Source: Thermoflexales bacterium (lineage in GTDB: Bacteria; Chloroflexota; Anaerolineae; Fen-1058). From it: a DNA stretch of 7,296 bases. The stretch covers positions 1-7,296 of the forward strand of contig JAFGFO010000368.1 of the NCBI GenBank assembly GCA_016931085.1, given 5' to 3'. This document shows, piece after piece, positions 1 through 6,382 of this stretch (its first letter is position 1; each line of letters begins with the position of its first letter). The notes beneath the pieces are model-generated. The model did no database searches. It had not been told where the DNA came from and was given only the letters and a program-made list of their open reading frames with translations. A program made the translations under genes and the position numbers.

Positions 1-20
1 CCCTCCCACAAAGGGGAGGG
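1..20 (-). terminator. Stem-loop downstream of the transglycosylase gene, possible terminator
   Basis: CCCTCCC (1-7) pairs perfectly with GGGAGGG (14-20) around a 6-base loop. It lies about 70 bases past the transglycosylase stop codon in the direction of transcription. Any run of T after the stem on the minus strand would fall outside the window, so a terminator role cannot be confirmed. I see no gene in 21-89. Confidence 0.3.
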
Positions 21-89
21 GGATTGGACTGCACGGCGGTGGGTGATGGGCGTTTACAAAGCAGTCAACTGATTTTGGTCACACCCTAT

Positions 90-2633
90 TTATTTGCCGT
101 ACAAGGCCTGGTAGACGGCATAGTATTCCGTGATGCGCCGGATGTACAGGCGCGGCTCGTCGAGCGTGATCGCCTCGTAGAACAAGTCTGGATCGTCCCC
201 AGCGTTCTGCAGCCAGCGAATACTGCGGCCGGGGCCGGCGTTGTAGGCGGCCAGCGCGGCGAACAAGTTGCCGTCCAGCCCGTCGCGTTGGCGGGCCAGG
301 TAATAGACGCCAAACTTGACGCTGATGTAGGGCTTGAACAAATCGGCCCTGGTGTAGCCAGCCCAGCCCAACTGCTCGGCGATCTCTTGGCCGGTGGCCG
401 GCATGATCTGCATCAGCCCGTTGGCGTAGGCTGTCGAGACCGCCAGCCCCTCGAACAAGCTCTCCTGCCGCATGACGGCCATGACCAGCAGCGGGTCCAG
501 CCGGCGGCTTTCCGCCTCCGGCACGATCAGGTCGGCGTAGTGGGTAGGGTAGTCCAGCCAGGCCAGGTAGAGCGGCGCCTCGGCGGCCCGGGCGCCCATC
601 ATGCGAATGACGCTGTCGGCGGCGATGATGGACGAGCGATACAGCCCCACGGTGGCAAATTCGAGCGCCAGTTGGTACAGCGCCACGGCGTCCCCGGCGT
701 AGGCCTGGCGCAGCGACTCGAACTCGTCGCGCGCCTCGACCAGCAGCCCCAGCCGCCACAGCTCGTGACCGCGCAGCCAGCGCATGTCGGCCGTGATGTC
801 GTCGCGCGGCGTGCGCAGCGGAAGCGTGCTGGTCAGCCCCAGGCGCGCCGCCAGCCACGCTTCGGCCGCCTCGCGCTCGCTGTATTGGTCGAAATTCAAC
901 GCGAACTCACGCGCCTGCAAGGCCCGCTGCCCGGCCAACTCGTCCCTGGCGCGCAGGCCAAAGAAGGTGTCGGGCGCGGCTGAGACGGCCTGGCTGAATG
1001 CCTGTGTGGCCGAGAGGGGCCGCGTGCCGGCCAGCAGCTTGCCCTGCCACAGCAAGGACTGGGCGAAATAGTCTGAAAGCGGGTAGGTGTTGCTGAGCGT
1101 CTGCCACGCCTCCAACGCGGCAGGCAGCTCACCCGCGCGGTAAGCAGCCAGGGCGGCGCGGTGGAGGCTCTCGCCGGCGTGTTGGCCCGTGGGATAGGCC
1201 GCCTGGCAGGCGCGGAAGGCGGCCGCCGCCTCTGTGTAGCGCAGAGACCATTCCAGCCGGAGCGCCGCCTGCCACAACGCCTCGGGCGCCTGCGCAGCCT
1301 TGGGATAGCTGGCCGCAAACTGGCGGTACACCTCGACCGCGCCATCGACGTCGCCAGAGCTAGCCAGCGTGGTGGCCTTTTCCAACCAGGCTTGCTCCCA
1401 ATACTCGCTTGTGGGAAAATTCTCGATGATGAGGTTGAACTGGCGCAGCGCGTTCGACGTATCGCCCTGGGCCTGGAAGGCCAGGCCGGCGTAGTAACGG
1501 CTGTCGGCCACGCGGTGACCGGCCCGGATGGCGCGCGTGAAGGCCGCCAGGGCCGGGTCGTAGGCCCGGGCGTAATAATCCACCAGCCCACGTTGGAACT
1601 CGTCCACCTCGACCTCGGCCTCGACCAGGGCCACCAGGCTGCTGTAGGCCTGGGTGGTCTTGGGATAGGCCTCGACCACGTCCAAAAAGCGCTGGTAACC
1701 CGCCCGGCTTTGCCCGTCCAACAGCAGCGTCTGACCGGCCAAGGTCTGAATGGTGGCGCGATAGCTCGGATAGGTGGCCACCGACAGAATGTCGTCATAC
1801 TGGGCTAACGCACTGGCATACTCCCCCTGGCGAATGAACAGTTGGGCCAGCTTTTCGCGCACGTTCAGTCCAAAAGACACGCTGGGCGCAAGCGCCAGCG
1901 ACTGGCGATACTCGCCCTCGGCCTGGGTATAGTCCCCCAGCTCCAGCAGTGCATCGCCCACACGCTCGCGCACGTAGGCGGCGATCAGCTCGCCGCGCAG
2001 CTCCAGGTAGCGGCGGTAGTGCTCGACGGCGGCGGTGTTGTCGGGCGTGGGGAGCGCGCGGTAGGCCTCGGCCAGCCAGAAATGGGCCTCGGCTGCTTCC
2101 CGGCCTTCGGGGTGCGCTTGCAGGAACTGCTTGAAGGTCTCCGCAGCCGCCTCGGTCTCGCCATTGCGAAAGCGGGCGATGCCCAGCCCCAGCCTGACCG
2201 AAAGCGCCTGCTCTTCGTCCAACGACGCGCCGGCCAAGCCGGCGTACACATCGGCCGCCAGGCTGTAATTGCCGTTGTGCATCGCCCGCTCGGCCATCAG
2301 CATGCGCACCGCCGGCAGCGGCGTGGGGGTTGGGCTAGGCGTGGGGGTTGGGCTAGGCGTGGGCGACGGGGTTGAAGTGGGTGACGGCGTGAAGGTCGGC
2401 GTGAAGGTCGGCGTGGGTGAGGGGCCAAAGAGAGCAGCCGGGTCAGGCAGCGGTCCGCTGCAGGCTGTAGCCAGCAGAGCCAGGGCGAGCAAGACGAGCA
2501 GGTCTGCTCTGAAAATAGCTTTACACAGAGTTGCACAGAGACACTTTGCGCACGGAGACACACAGAGAATAAGAAATCTCTGTGAGGCTCTGTGCTCCTC
2601 GGTGAATCTCTGTGTTCCCTTCATGCTTCTCAT
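90..2633 (-). CDS. TPR-rich lytic murein transglycosylase, probable lipoprotein (Slt70-like)
   Basis: This protein probably cleaves the glycan strands of peptidoglycan outside the cytoplasm. The C-terminal SLT domain (about residues 699-847 of 847) has the family's landmarks: the catalytic Glu724 in RQES, GLMQIMP at 739-745, AYNAGPG at 796-802 and a final YIRRITEYY helix. Residues of about 108-690 are helical TPR-like repeats, as in Slt70-type superhelices. The N-terminus has a hydrophobic stretch (LLVLLALALLATAC) with a possible lipobox Cys58; Ala at -3 makes the box imperfect. A Pro/Thr/Ser linker follows (71-107). I chose the ATG at 2633 because it overlaps the TGA of the upstream radical SAM gene as ATGA. 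An ATG three codons later (2624) is equally possible, and longer upstream starts would run into the radical SAM gene. Residues of about 4-39 come from a CTCTGTG repeat, giving an unusually long, cysteine-rich leader. The function is well supported; the start is not. Confidence 0.9.
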   Translation of the reverse strand: MRSMKGTQRFTEEHRASQRFLILCVSPCAKCLCATLCKAIFRADLLVLLALALLATACSGPLPDPAALFGPSPTPTFTPTFTPSPTSTPSPTPSPTPTPSPTPTPLPAVRMLMAERAMHNGNYSLAADVYAGLAGASLDEEQALSVRLGLGIARFRNGETEAAAETFKQFLQAHPEGREAAEAHFWLAEAYRALPTPDNTAAVEHYRRYLELRGELIAAYVRERVGDALLELGDYTQAEGEYRQSLALAPSVSFGLNVREKLAQLFIRQGEYASALAQYDDILSVATYPSYRATIQTLAGQTLLLDGQSRAGYQRFLDVVEAYPKTTQAYSSLVALVEAEVEVDEFQRGLVDYYARAYDPALAAFTRAIRAGHRVADSRYYAGLAFQAQGDTSNALRQFNLIIENFPTSEYWEQAWLEKATTLASSGDVDGAVEVYRQFAASYPKAAQAPEALWQAALRLEWSLRYTEAAAAFRACQAAYPTGQHAGESLHRAALAAYRAGELPAALEAWQTLSNTYPLSDYFAQSLLWQGKLLAGTRPLSATQAFSQAVSAAPDTFFGLRARDELAGQRALQAREFALNFDQYSEREAAEAWLAARLGLTSTLPLRTPRDDITADMRWLRGHELWRLGLLVEARDEFESLRQAYAGDAVALYQLALEFATVGLYRSSIIAADSVIRMMGARAAEAPLYLAWLDYPTHYADLIVPEAESRRLDPLLVMAVMRQESLFEGLAVSTAYANGLMQIMPATGQEIAEQLGWAGYTRADLFKPYISVKFGVYYLARQRDGLDGNLFAALAAYNAGPGRSIRWLQNAGDDPDLFYEAITLDEPRLYIRRITEYYAVYQALYGK
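2313..2423 (-). repeat. Pro/Thr/Ser linker encoded by tandem 18- and 12-base repeats
   Basis: This stretch encodes residues 71-107 of the transglycosylase, almost entirely Pro, Thr and Ser, placed between the lipobox and the TPR region. At the DNA level it contains two exact adjacent copies of an 18-base unit (gtgggggttgggctaggc on the plus strand, 2323-2340 and 2341-2358), degenerate 18-base copies after these, and two exact 12-base units (gtgaaggtcggc, 2389-2400 and 2401-2412). It probably acts as a flexible spacer holding the enzyme away from the membrane. Exact adjacent copies suggest recent slippage, so linker length may vary between strains. Confidence 0.85.
2520..2620. repeat. CTCTGTG/CACAGAG dispersed repeat with inverted arms
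   Basis: Three copies of CACAGAG (2524-2530, 2534-2540, 2561-2567) are followed by three copies of the reverse complement CTCTGTG (2578-2584, 2588-2594, 2608-2614). The innermost pair flanks a 10-base AT-rich loop, so the block can fold as an imperfect hairpin. In each arm one pair of units is spaced 10 bases apart. From memory, CTCTGTG-rich elements of this style are scattered through many environmental genomes, usually between genes, and yield spurious peptides resembling TQRFTEEHR and LCVSPCAKCLC. I know of no settled name or mechanism for them. Here the block lies across the start of the transglycosylase gene, directly after the radical SAM stop codon. Confidence 0.75.
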
Positions 2634-3535
2634 TCCAGCCCATACACCTGTCTGGGCGCAAGAAACTGCGGGAAGCGCTCGAGCAGCGAGCGGCGCACCA
2701 GGTAACACAGGTGGCAGGCGTCGACGTAGCCGGCCTCGTGCTCGACATCGTAGGTCTTGGCCAGCAGCGCCGGCCCGCCGCGGATCAACGGGCCGCAGAT
2801 CGGGTGCGCGGCGGCGTCATAATCCTTGACCAATTGCGACAAGGGCGTCTCCCAGGCGTTGCCCAGGCTGACACCCTGGCAGAGATGGACGTGGCCATAG
2901 GGGTCGAGATGCACCCGGGCGGGGTGTACCAGCTCTTCGTGGGGACATTCGGTGAAGGTCTCCCAAGGTCTGCGCGGCAGTTCCTCGTTGATCAACTTTT
3001 CCACCGCCCGCCCTCTGAACATCACGCCGCCGCCGACGACCGGCTCGCCCTTGCCCTGCGCAGGCTCAGCTACCGTCTCGACTGTGGGCTCCTCGATGCA
3101 AATCGAGCCAACCGGCAAGTCCAGGCGCTGCGCCGCGCGCAGGGCGCGCTTGGCGGGGTTGTCCTGGAGATCGGCGGCGTGGAAGGCATCGTCGCTGAGG
3201 CTGAGGTCGGCGATGCCCAGTTTGGCCAGCGGCCCCAGCCACAGCTCGGCGTCCTCCTCGGACGTGGCAAAGTAGCTGTTCGTCACCACGCCTACCTGGA
3301 AGCCCGCACCGCGTGCCAGCCGGACGCTTTCGACCAGGAGGGGATAAAATAAGAACGGCTCGCCGCCTTCGAAATAAATCGACTCGATGCTGCCGATGCG
3401 TTTGGCCTCGTCCAGCACCGCCCGCACCTGGCGCAGCGTGAATGTCCCCTCCGCCTCCGGGCTGGAATAGACAAAGCAGTGATCGCACTTGTAGGTGCAG
3501 GTGTAGCTGAGCAAGAAATGAATGCCGGTCAACAT
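2630..3535 (-). CDS. Radical SAM protein with C-terminal cysteine cluster (SPASM/twitch-like)
   Basis: This 301-residue protein is predicted to bind a 4Fe-4S cluster and use S-adenosylmethionine to start radical chemistry in the cytoplasm. The cluster motif is CTYKCDHC (Cys13, Cys17, Cys20), and GGEP at 57-60 is the usual SAM-contacting motif. The C-terminal part has Cys197, Cys219 (in DPYGHVHLCQGVSLGN), Cys247 and CHLC (Cys274, Cys277), plus FRGRA at 173-177. This layout resembles SPASM/twitch proteins that carry an auxiliary Fe-S cluster, many of which modify peptides or small molecules. The substrate cannot be told from the sequence, and no precursor peptide gene is visible nearby. The ATG has a strong ribosome binding site (GGAGGA, 3539-3544, 3 bases upstream). 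It lies 38 bases after the transporter gene, and its TGA overlaps the ATG proposed for the transglycosylase. The radical SAM family is certain; the subfamily and reaction are unknown. Confidence 0.88.
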   Translation of the reverse strand: MLTGIHFLLSYTCTYKCDHCFVYSSPEAEGTFTLRQVRAVLDEAKRIGSIESIYFEGGEPFLFYPLLVESVRLARGAGFQVGVVTNSYFATSEEDAELWLGPLAKLGIADLSLSDDAFHAADLQDNPAKRALRAAQRLDLPVGSICIEEPTVETVAEPAQGKGEPVVGGGVMFRGRAVEKLINEELPRRPWETFTECPHEELVHPARVHLDPYGHVHLCQGVSLGNAWETPLSQLVKDYDAAAHPICGPLIRGGPALLAKTYDVEHEAGYVDACHLCYLVRRSLLERFPQFLAPRQVYGLE

Positions 3536-3573
3536 AGTTCCTCCATTTGTTCAATAGACGCTCGCACCCGATC

Positions 3574-4863
3574 TCACGTTCCCTGTTTTTGCCCTTGGCG
3601 CTTGCCCGTCAACAGCAGGGGGAAGGCCGCCAGCAGCGTGGCCACGCCGGCAACCTGGAACAGGAGGGGGGTGGGCACGTAGCCCGCCTGCCCGTTCAGC
3701 TCGATGGGGATGCCATAGCGGGTCGATAACCAGCCGCCGGTCAACGGCCCCACGACCATGGGCAGCATGACCCAAAAGAACAGGTAATAGCCGGCGAACT
3801 GCCCCCGCTTATCCTCCGGAAACAGGTCCTTGCTCCAGGTGCTGGTGGTGATCAACCAGGCGGTGAGGGGGGCTATCCACAGGAGGCCGGTGATGATGAG
3901 GGACAGGCGCTCTCGCGCCAGCGAAAACAACAGCAGGCCGGCCACTTCGGCCACCACGGCCAGCAGCGCGACCGGCTTGCGCCCCCAGTGATCCACCAGT
4001 ATGCCGAGCGGGTACGCCAGCAGGATGCCGCCGAGCAGGAGAACGATGGCGATGATGACGGACGACTCGATCGCGTCCAGCTTGACGTAGTGCTGGAGAT
4101 AAATGAGGAGGTAGGGGAAAAAGATGTTCTGGGCCACAGCCCACAGTGAAACGCCCAGCAGCACCAGGAAAAAGTCTCGGTTGCTCACCAGGTTCTGCCA
4201 GCGAAAGCTGTCGGCGATCTGGCCCCAGTAACTCCCTTGCGGCTGGCCGCTTGCCGGCTCTTCACGGATCAGGCCGCTGCCGGCCAGGCCCAGCACCAAC
4301 ACCAGGCCGCCGATCAGGTAAAAGAACACATAGTAATTCGTGGCGGCGATGATAAAGCCGCTCCCGCCATAGACGATCAGGAAAGCCACCCATTTCATCA
4401 GCTCCAGGACGCTGATGACCTGGCCGCGATTCTCCACCGTCGTGATATCCGTGGCGTAGGCGTTGAGGGCGGCGTCGTTGGCCGTCGAGCCAAAAAAGGT
4501 CATGAAGCAGTCGAACAGGATGGCCATGCTCACCGCCAAGGCCACGGGGCGGAAGAAGGCTGCCAGCGGGAAGGCGGCGGTAAGAATCCCCCAGATCAGG
4601 TAGCCGATCAGGATGAAAGGCCGCCGGCGGCCCCAACGCGTGCGCGTCCGGTCGCTCAGCGTGCCCATCAGGATCGTGGTCACGGTGGCCGTCACCGCGC
4701 TGGCGGCTACCATCCACGAGATGGGGCGCGGGTCGGGCAGGATGTGGTCGAAGACAAAGGTGTTGAAGAACTGATTTTCCACGGCCCAGGCCAGTTGCCC
4801 CGCCAGGCCCAGAAGGGCCACCCCGATCCAGATAGGTTTAGAGAGCGCTGATTGTGACTTCAT
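3574..4863 (-). CDS. MFS transporter, GPH/SLC45-like sugar:cation symporter type
   Basis: This 429-residue membrane protein has about 12 hydrophobic segments. The loop after helix 2 carries a strong MFS motif A (GTLSDRTRTRWGRRRPF, 67-83), and the matching loop in the second half reads GILVDHWGRKPV (287-298). The Arg-rich RWGRRRPF form is typical of the GPH and SLC45 sugar transporters, which move glycosides or sugars with a cation. DLFPEDKRGQFAG (346-358) is another conserved MFS loop. The substrate and direction cannot be read from the sequence; drug or metabolite export remains possible. The ATG at 4863 has GAGG 4 bases upstream. It is the first gene of a probable three-gene minus-strand operon. 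Its company, a radical SAM enzyme and a peptidoglycan lyase, does not point to one pathway. Confidence 0.88.
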   Translation of the reverse strand: MKSQSALSKPIWIGVALLGLAGQLAWAVENQFFNTFVFDHILPDPRPISWMVAASAVTATVTTILMGTLSDRTRTRWGRRRPFILIGYLIWGILTAAFPLAAFFRPVALAVSMAILFDCFMTFFGSTANDAALNAYATDITTVENRGQVISVLELMKWVAFLIVYGGSGFIIAATNYYVFFYLIGGLVLVLGLAGSGLIREEPASGQPQGSYWGQIADSFRWQNLVSNRDFFLVLLGVSLWAVAQNIFFPYLLIYLQHYVKLDAIESSVIIAIVLLLGGILLAYPLGILVDHWGRKPVALLAVVAEVAGLLLFSLARERLSLIITGLLWIAPLTAWLITTSTWSKDLFPEDKRGQFAGYYLFFWVMLPMVVGPLTGGWLSTRYGIPIELNGQAGYVPTPLLFQVAGVATLLAAFPLLLTGKRQGQKQGT

Positions 4864-4950
4864 AAGACCTCGCCTAACTCGTGTGATTGGGCAACCGGGC
4901 GGCGCGGCGTGCAGGCCGCAGCCGGTCGCGGGCTTCTGGCTGCTGAGCTA

Positions 4951-4980
4951 ATTGTACCTCATAATGGGACAAATCGGCAA
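4951..4980 (-). promoter_or_regulatory. Possible minus-strand promoter for the transporter operon
   Basis: On the minus strand TTGCCG (4975-4980) lies 18 bases before TACAAT (4951-4956). The -10 box is good and the -35 box matches four of six sigma-70-type consensus bases. It would leave a leader of roughly 80 bases before the ATG at 4863. That leader (4864-4950) is very GC-rich and holds an imperfect inverted repeat (4891-4898 with 4922-4929, one mismatch), but no recognisable riboswitch. The -35 box overlaps the tandem 8-base repeats. Confidence 0.4.
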
Positions 4981-4994
4981 ATCGGCCAATCAGC
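4971..4994. repeat. Three tandem 8-base units in the divergent promoter, candidate operator
   Basis: Two exact adjacent copies of aaatcggc (4971-4978, 4979-4986) are followed by a third copy with two changes (caatcagc, 4987-4994). The array ends exactly at the -35 box of the plus-strand promoter and covers the -35 box of the putative minus-strand promoter. This placement suits a regulator acting on both directions, but no regulator gene lies in the window. The repeat itself is plain in the sequence; its regulatory role is inferred. Confidence 0.5.
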
Positions 4995-5022
4995 TTGACT
5001 TGCCAGGCTATTGGTATATACT
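4995..5022 (+). promoter_or_regulatory. Sigma-70-type promoter for the methyltransferase-HIT operon
   Basis: TTGACT (4995-5000) and TATACT (5017-5022) are separated by 16 bases; each box differs from the consensus at one position. Transcription would start near 5029, giving a leader of about 30 bases before the GTG at 5059. The leader contains the ribosome binding site AGGAG at 5049-5053. This is the clearest promoter in the window and stands out against the GC-rich surroundings. Confidence 0.65.
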
Positions 5023-5058
5023 ATTCAAGATGGATAAAGCCGGGCATCAGGAGAAAAC

Positions 5059-5931
5059 GTGGAAAAACAAGCGGCTAAAACGGCCTGGGGGCCAACGACC
5101 CACGTGGCCTTGGAACAATTGACCCCCACCGAACAAAGGATCATTCACGACGCGGCGGCTTACCAATTGCTGCCGGTTACGTTGAAAGGATTGGTCACTC
5201 TTTTCCGGATCGAGCCTCTCCGGCGGCTGCTGTTCAAGCTCGTCGAGTCAAAAGCGCCTGGGCTGCGCGCCGGGATCTTGTGCCGGAAACGCTACATCGA
5301 CGACAAGCTGCAAGAGGCCCTGAAGGCAGGCATTCAGACGGTGGTGATCCTGGGGGCCGGATTCGATACGCGGGCCTATCGCCTGCCGGGACTGGCCGCT
5401 TGCCAGGTCTATGAAGTCGATTTGCCGCAGAACGTGGAAGCGAAAAAACAAGCGGTCCGGCGGCTGTTGGGACAGGTGCCGGCCCACGTCAAGCTGGTTG
5501 GGATGGATTTCGACAGCCAGGACCTGGGGGAGATGCTGTGCTCGGCTTCTTATTCAGAGCAGCAGCCGGCTTTCTTCATTTGGGAGGGGGTGACCCAGTA
5601 CATCCCGGCCGCCTCGGTTCACAAGGTCTTGGCGTTTCTAAGCCGGGCCGCCGCGTCAAGCCAGCTCGTCTTTAGCTACATCCGCCAGGATTTTATCGAA
5701 GGCAAGCATCTATACGGGCAGGCGCTCTTGCACGCTCGAGCGGTCAAGTCGCGGCTGTGGCAGTTTGGGTTGGCACCCGAGGCGGTGGCGGCTTTTCTGG
5801 CCGCCTACGGCTGGAAAGAGCTGGAGCAGGCCGGCAGCGCCGAATACCAGGCGCGCTACTTGGAGCCGGCCAACAGGGTGCTGGAAGTGATGGAAGTGGA
5901 GAGAATAGTTCACGCGGAAAAAGGAGTTTAG
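5059..5931 (+). CDS. Class I SAM-dependent methyltransferase, leucine carboxyl methyltransferase (PPM1/TIGR00027-like) family
   Basis: This 290-residue cytoplasmic protein is predicted to transfer a methyl group from S-adenosylmethionine. The SAM-binding core is clear: ILGAGFDTRAYRL (97-109) is the glycine-rich motif I, YEVDLP (118-123) carries the acidic residue that contacts the SAM ribose, and WEGVTQYI (175-182) is the later conserved motif. RKRYIDD (76-82), just before the core, is also typical. Bacterial members are mostly uncharacterised; some methylate carboxyl or hydroxyl groups of small molecules, and a protein substrate cannot be excluded. It starts at a GTG, with AGGAG (5049-5053) 5 bases upstream; no better ATG lies in frame nearby. 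The next gene begins 1 base after its TAG, so the two are surely co-transcribed. Confidence 0.88.
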   Translation: MEKQAAKTAWGPTTHVALEQLTPTEQRIIHDAAAYQLLPVTLKGLVTLFRIEPLRRLLFKLVESKAPGLRAGILCRKRYIDDKLQEALKAGIQTVVILGAGFDTRAYRLPGLAACQVYEVDLPQNVEAKKQAVRRLLGQVPAHVKLVGMDFDSQDLGEMLCSASYSEQQPAFFIWEGVTQYIPAASVHKVLAFLSRAAASSQLVFSYIRQDFIEGKHLYGQALLHARAVKSRLWQFGLAPEAVAAFLAAYGWKELEQAGSAEYQARYLEPANRVLEVMEVERIVHAEKGV

Positions 5932-5932
5932 G

Positions 5933-6382
5933 ATGACAACTCTCATCCATCAGCGGGTTGAATCGGCCAGGGCAGGCAGCAATCCCACGGTGATTTGTCG
6001 CGTCCCGTCGGGGTGGGCCGTCCTCGGCGACGCTCAATTCCTGCGGGGGTATTCGCTGCTGCTGCCAGACCCCGTAGTGCCGGATTTGAACTCGCTCGGT
6101 GCCCAGCAGCGTATCCAGTATCTGCAAGACATGGTGATCTTTGGAGATGCGTTGTTGGAAGTGACCGGGGCCTACCGGATCAATTACGAGATCTTGGGCA
6201 ACACCGAGCCGGCCTTGCACGCGCACGTGACCCCACGCTACCTGAGCGAGCCGGAGGAATTTCGCAAGGGCCCGGCCTGGATGTACGATCGCGAGTACCG
6301 GCAGTCGGTCCCCTTCGACCCGGAGCGCGACCGGGAGCTGATGCAGGCCATAGCCGCAGCCATCCAGCGGCGTTCTATCTAG
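5933..6382 (+). CDS. HIT-like (histidine triad) protein, degenerate triad
   Basis: This 149-residue protein resembles small HIT-family nucleotide hydrolases and transferases, for example Ap4A hydrolase-like enzymes acting on dinucleoside polyphosphates or nucleoside phosphoramidates. The key segment is NYEILGN (84-90) followed by TEPALHAHVTPRY (91-103). Aligned on the final PR with Fhit-type HVHVHVLPR, His96 falls on the catalytic histidine and His98 on the third, while the first histidine is Ala94. Catalysis is therefore plausible but not assured. LRGYSLLLPD (37-46) fits the conserved strand before the active site. The ATG has AAGGAG (5921-5926) 6 bases upstream, inside the end of the methyltransferase gene. 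Its last 8 bases overlap the end of the convergent propeller gene. Fold confidence is good; the substrate is unknown. Confidence 0.78.
   Translation: MTTLIHQRVESARAGSNPTVICRVPSGWAVLGDAQFLRGYSLLLPDPVVPDLNSLGAQQRIQYLQDMVIFGDALLEVTGAYRINYEILGNTEPALHAHVTPRYLSEPEEFRKGPAWMYDREYRQSVPFDPERDRELMQAIAAAIQRRSI

Noticed and set aside
24..983. A 319-codon open frame on the plus strand, antisense to the transglycosylase
   Set aside because: Its translation is low-complexity, rich in Arg, Gln, Gly and Val with no recognisable motif, and the opposite strand encodes a clear SLT domain. Long antisense frames are expected in GC-rich genes.
1161..2375. Plus-strand frames antisense to the TPR region of the transglycosylase
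   Set aside because: These are compositional mirrors of the TPR-coding sequence without a ribosome binding site or known motif.
2520..2620. A CRISPR array or IS end in the repeat block
   Set aside because: The units are 7 bases with irregular spacing and two orientations; there are no CRISPR-length repeats, no spacers, no cas genes and no transposase.
3536..3573. A precursor peptide gene for the radical SAM enzyme
   Set aside because: The gap to the transporter is only 38 bases, and I found no credible short gene in the other gap (4864-5058), so a RiPP cluster is not supported.
4237..4851. A 204-codon plus-strand frame antisense to the transporter
   Set aside because: The translation is highly charged and has no family motif, while the minus strand encodes clear MFS motifs.
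4964..5122. A 52-codon plus-strand frame starting at ATG 4964 and overlapping the methyltransferase start
   Set aside because: It begins upstream of the -35 box of the best promoter, has no good ribosome binding site, and runs out of frame into the methyltransferase gene.
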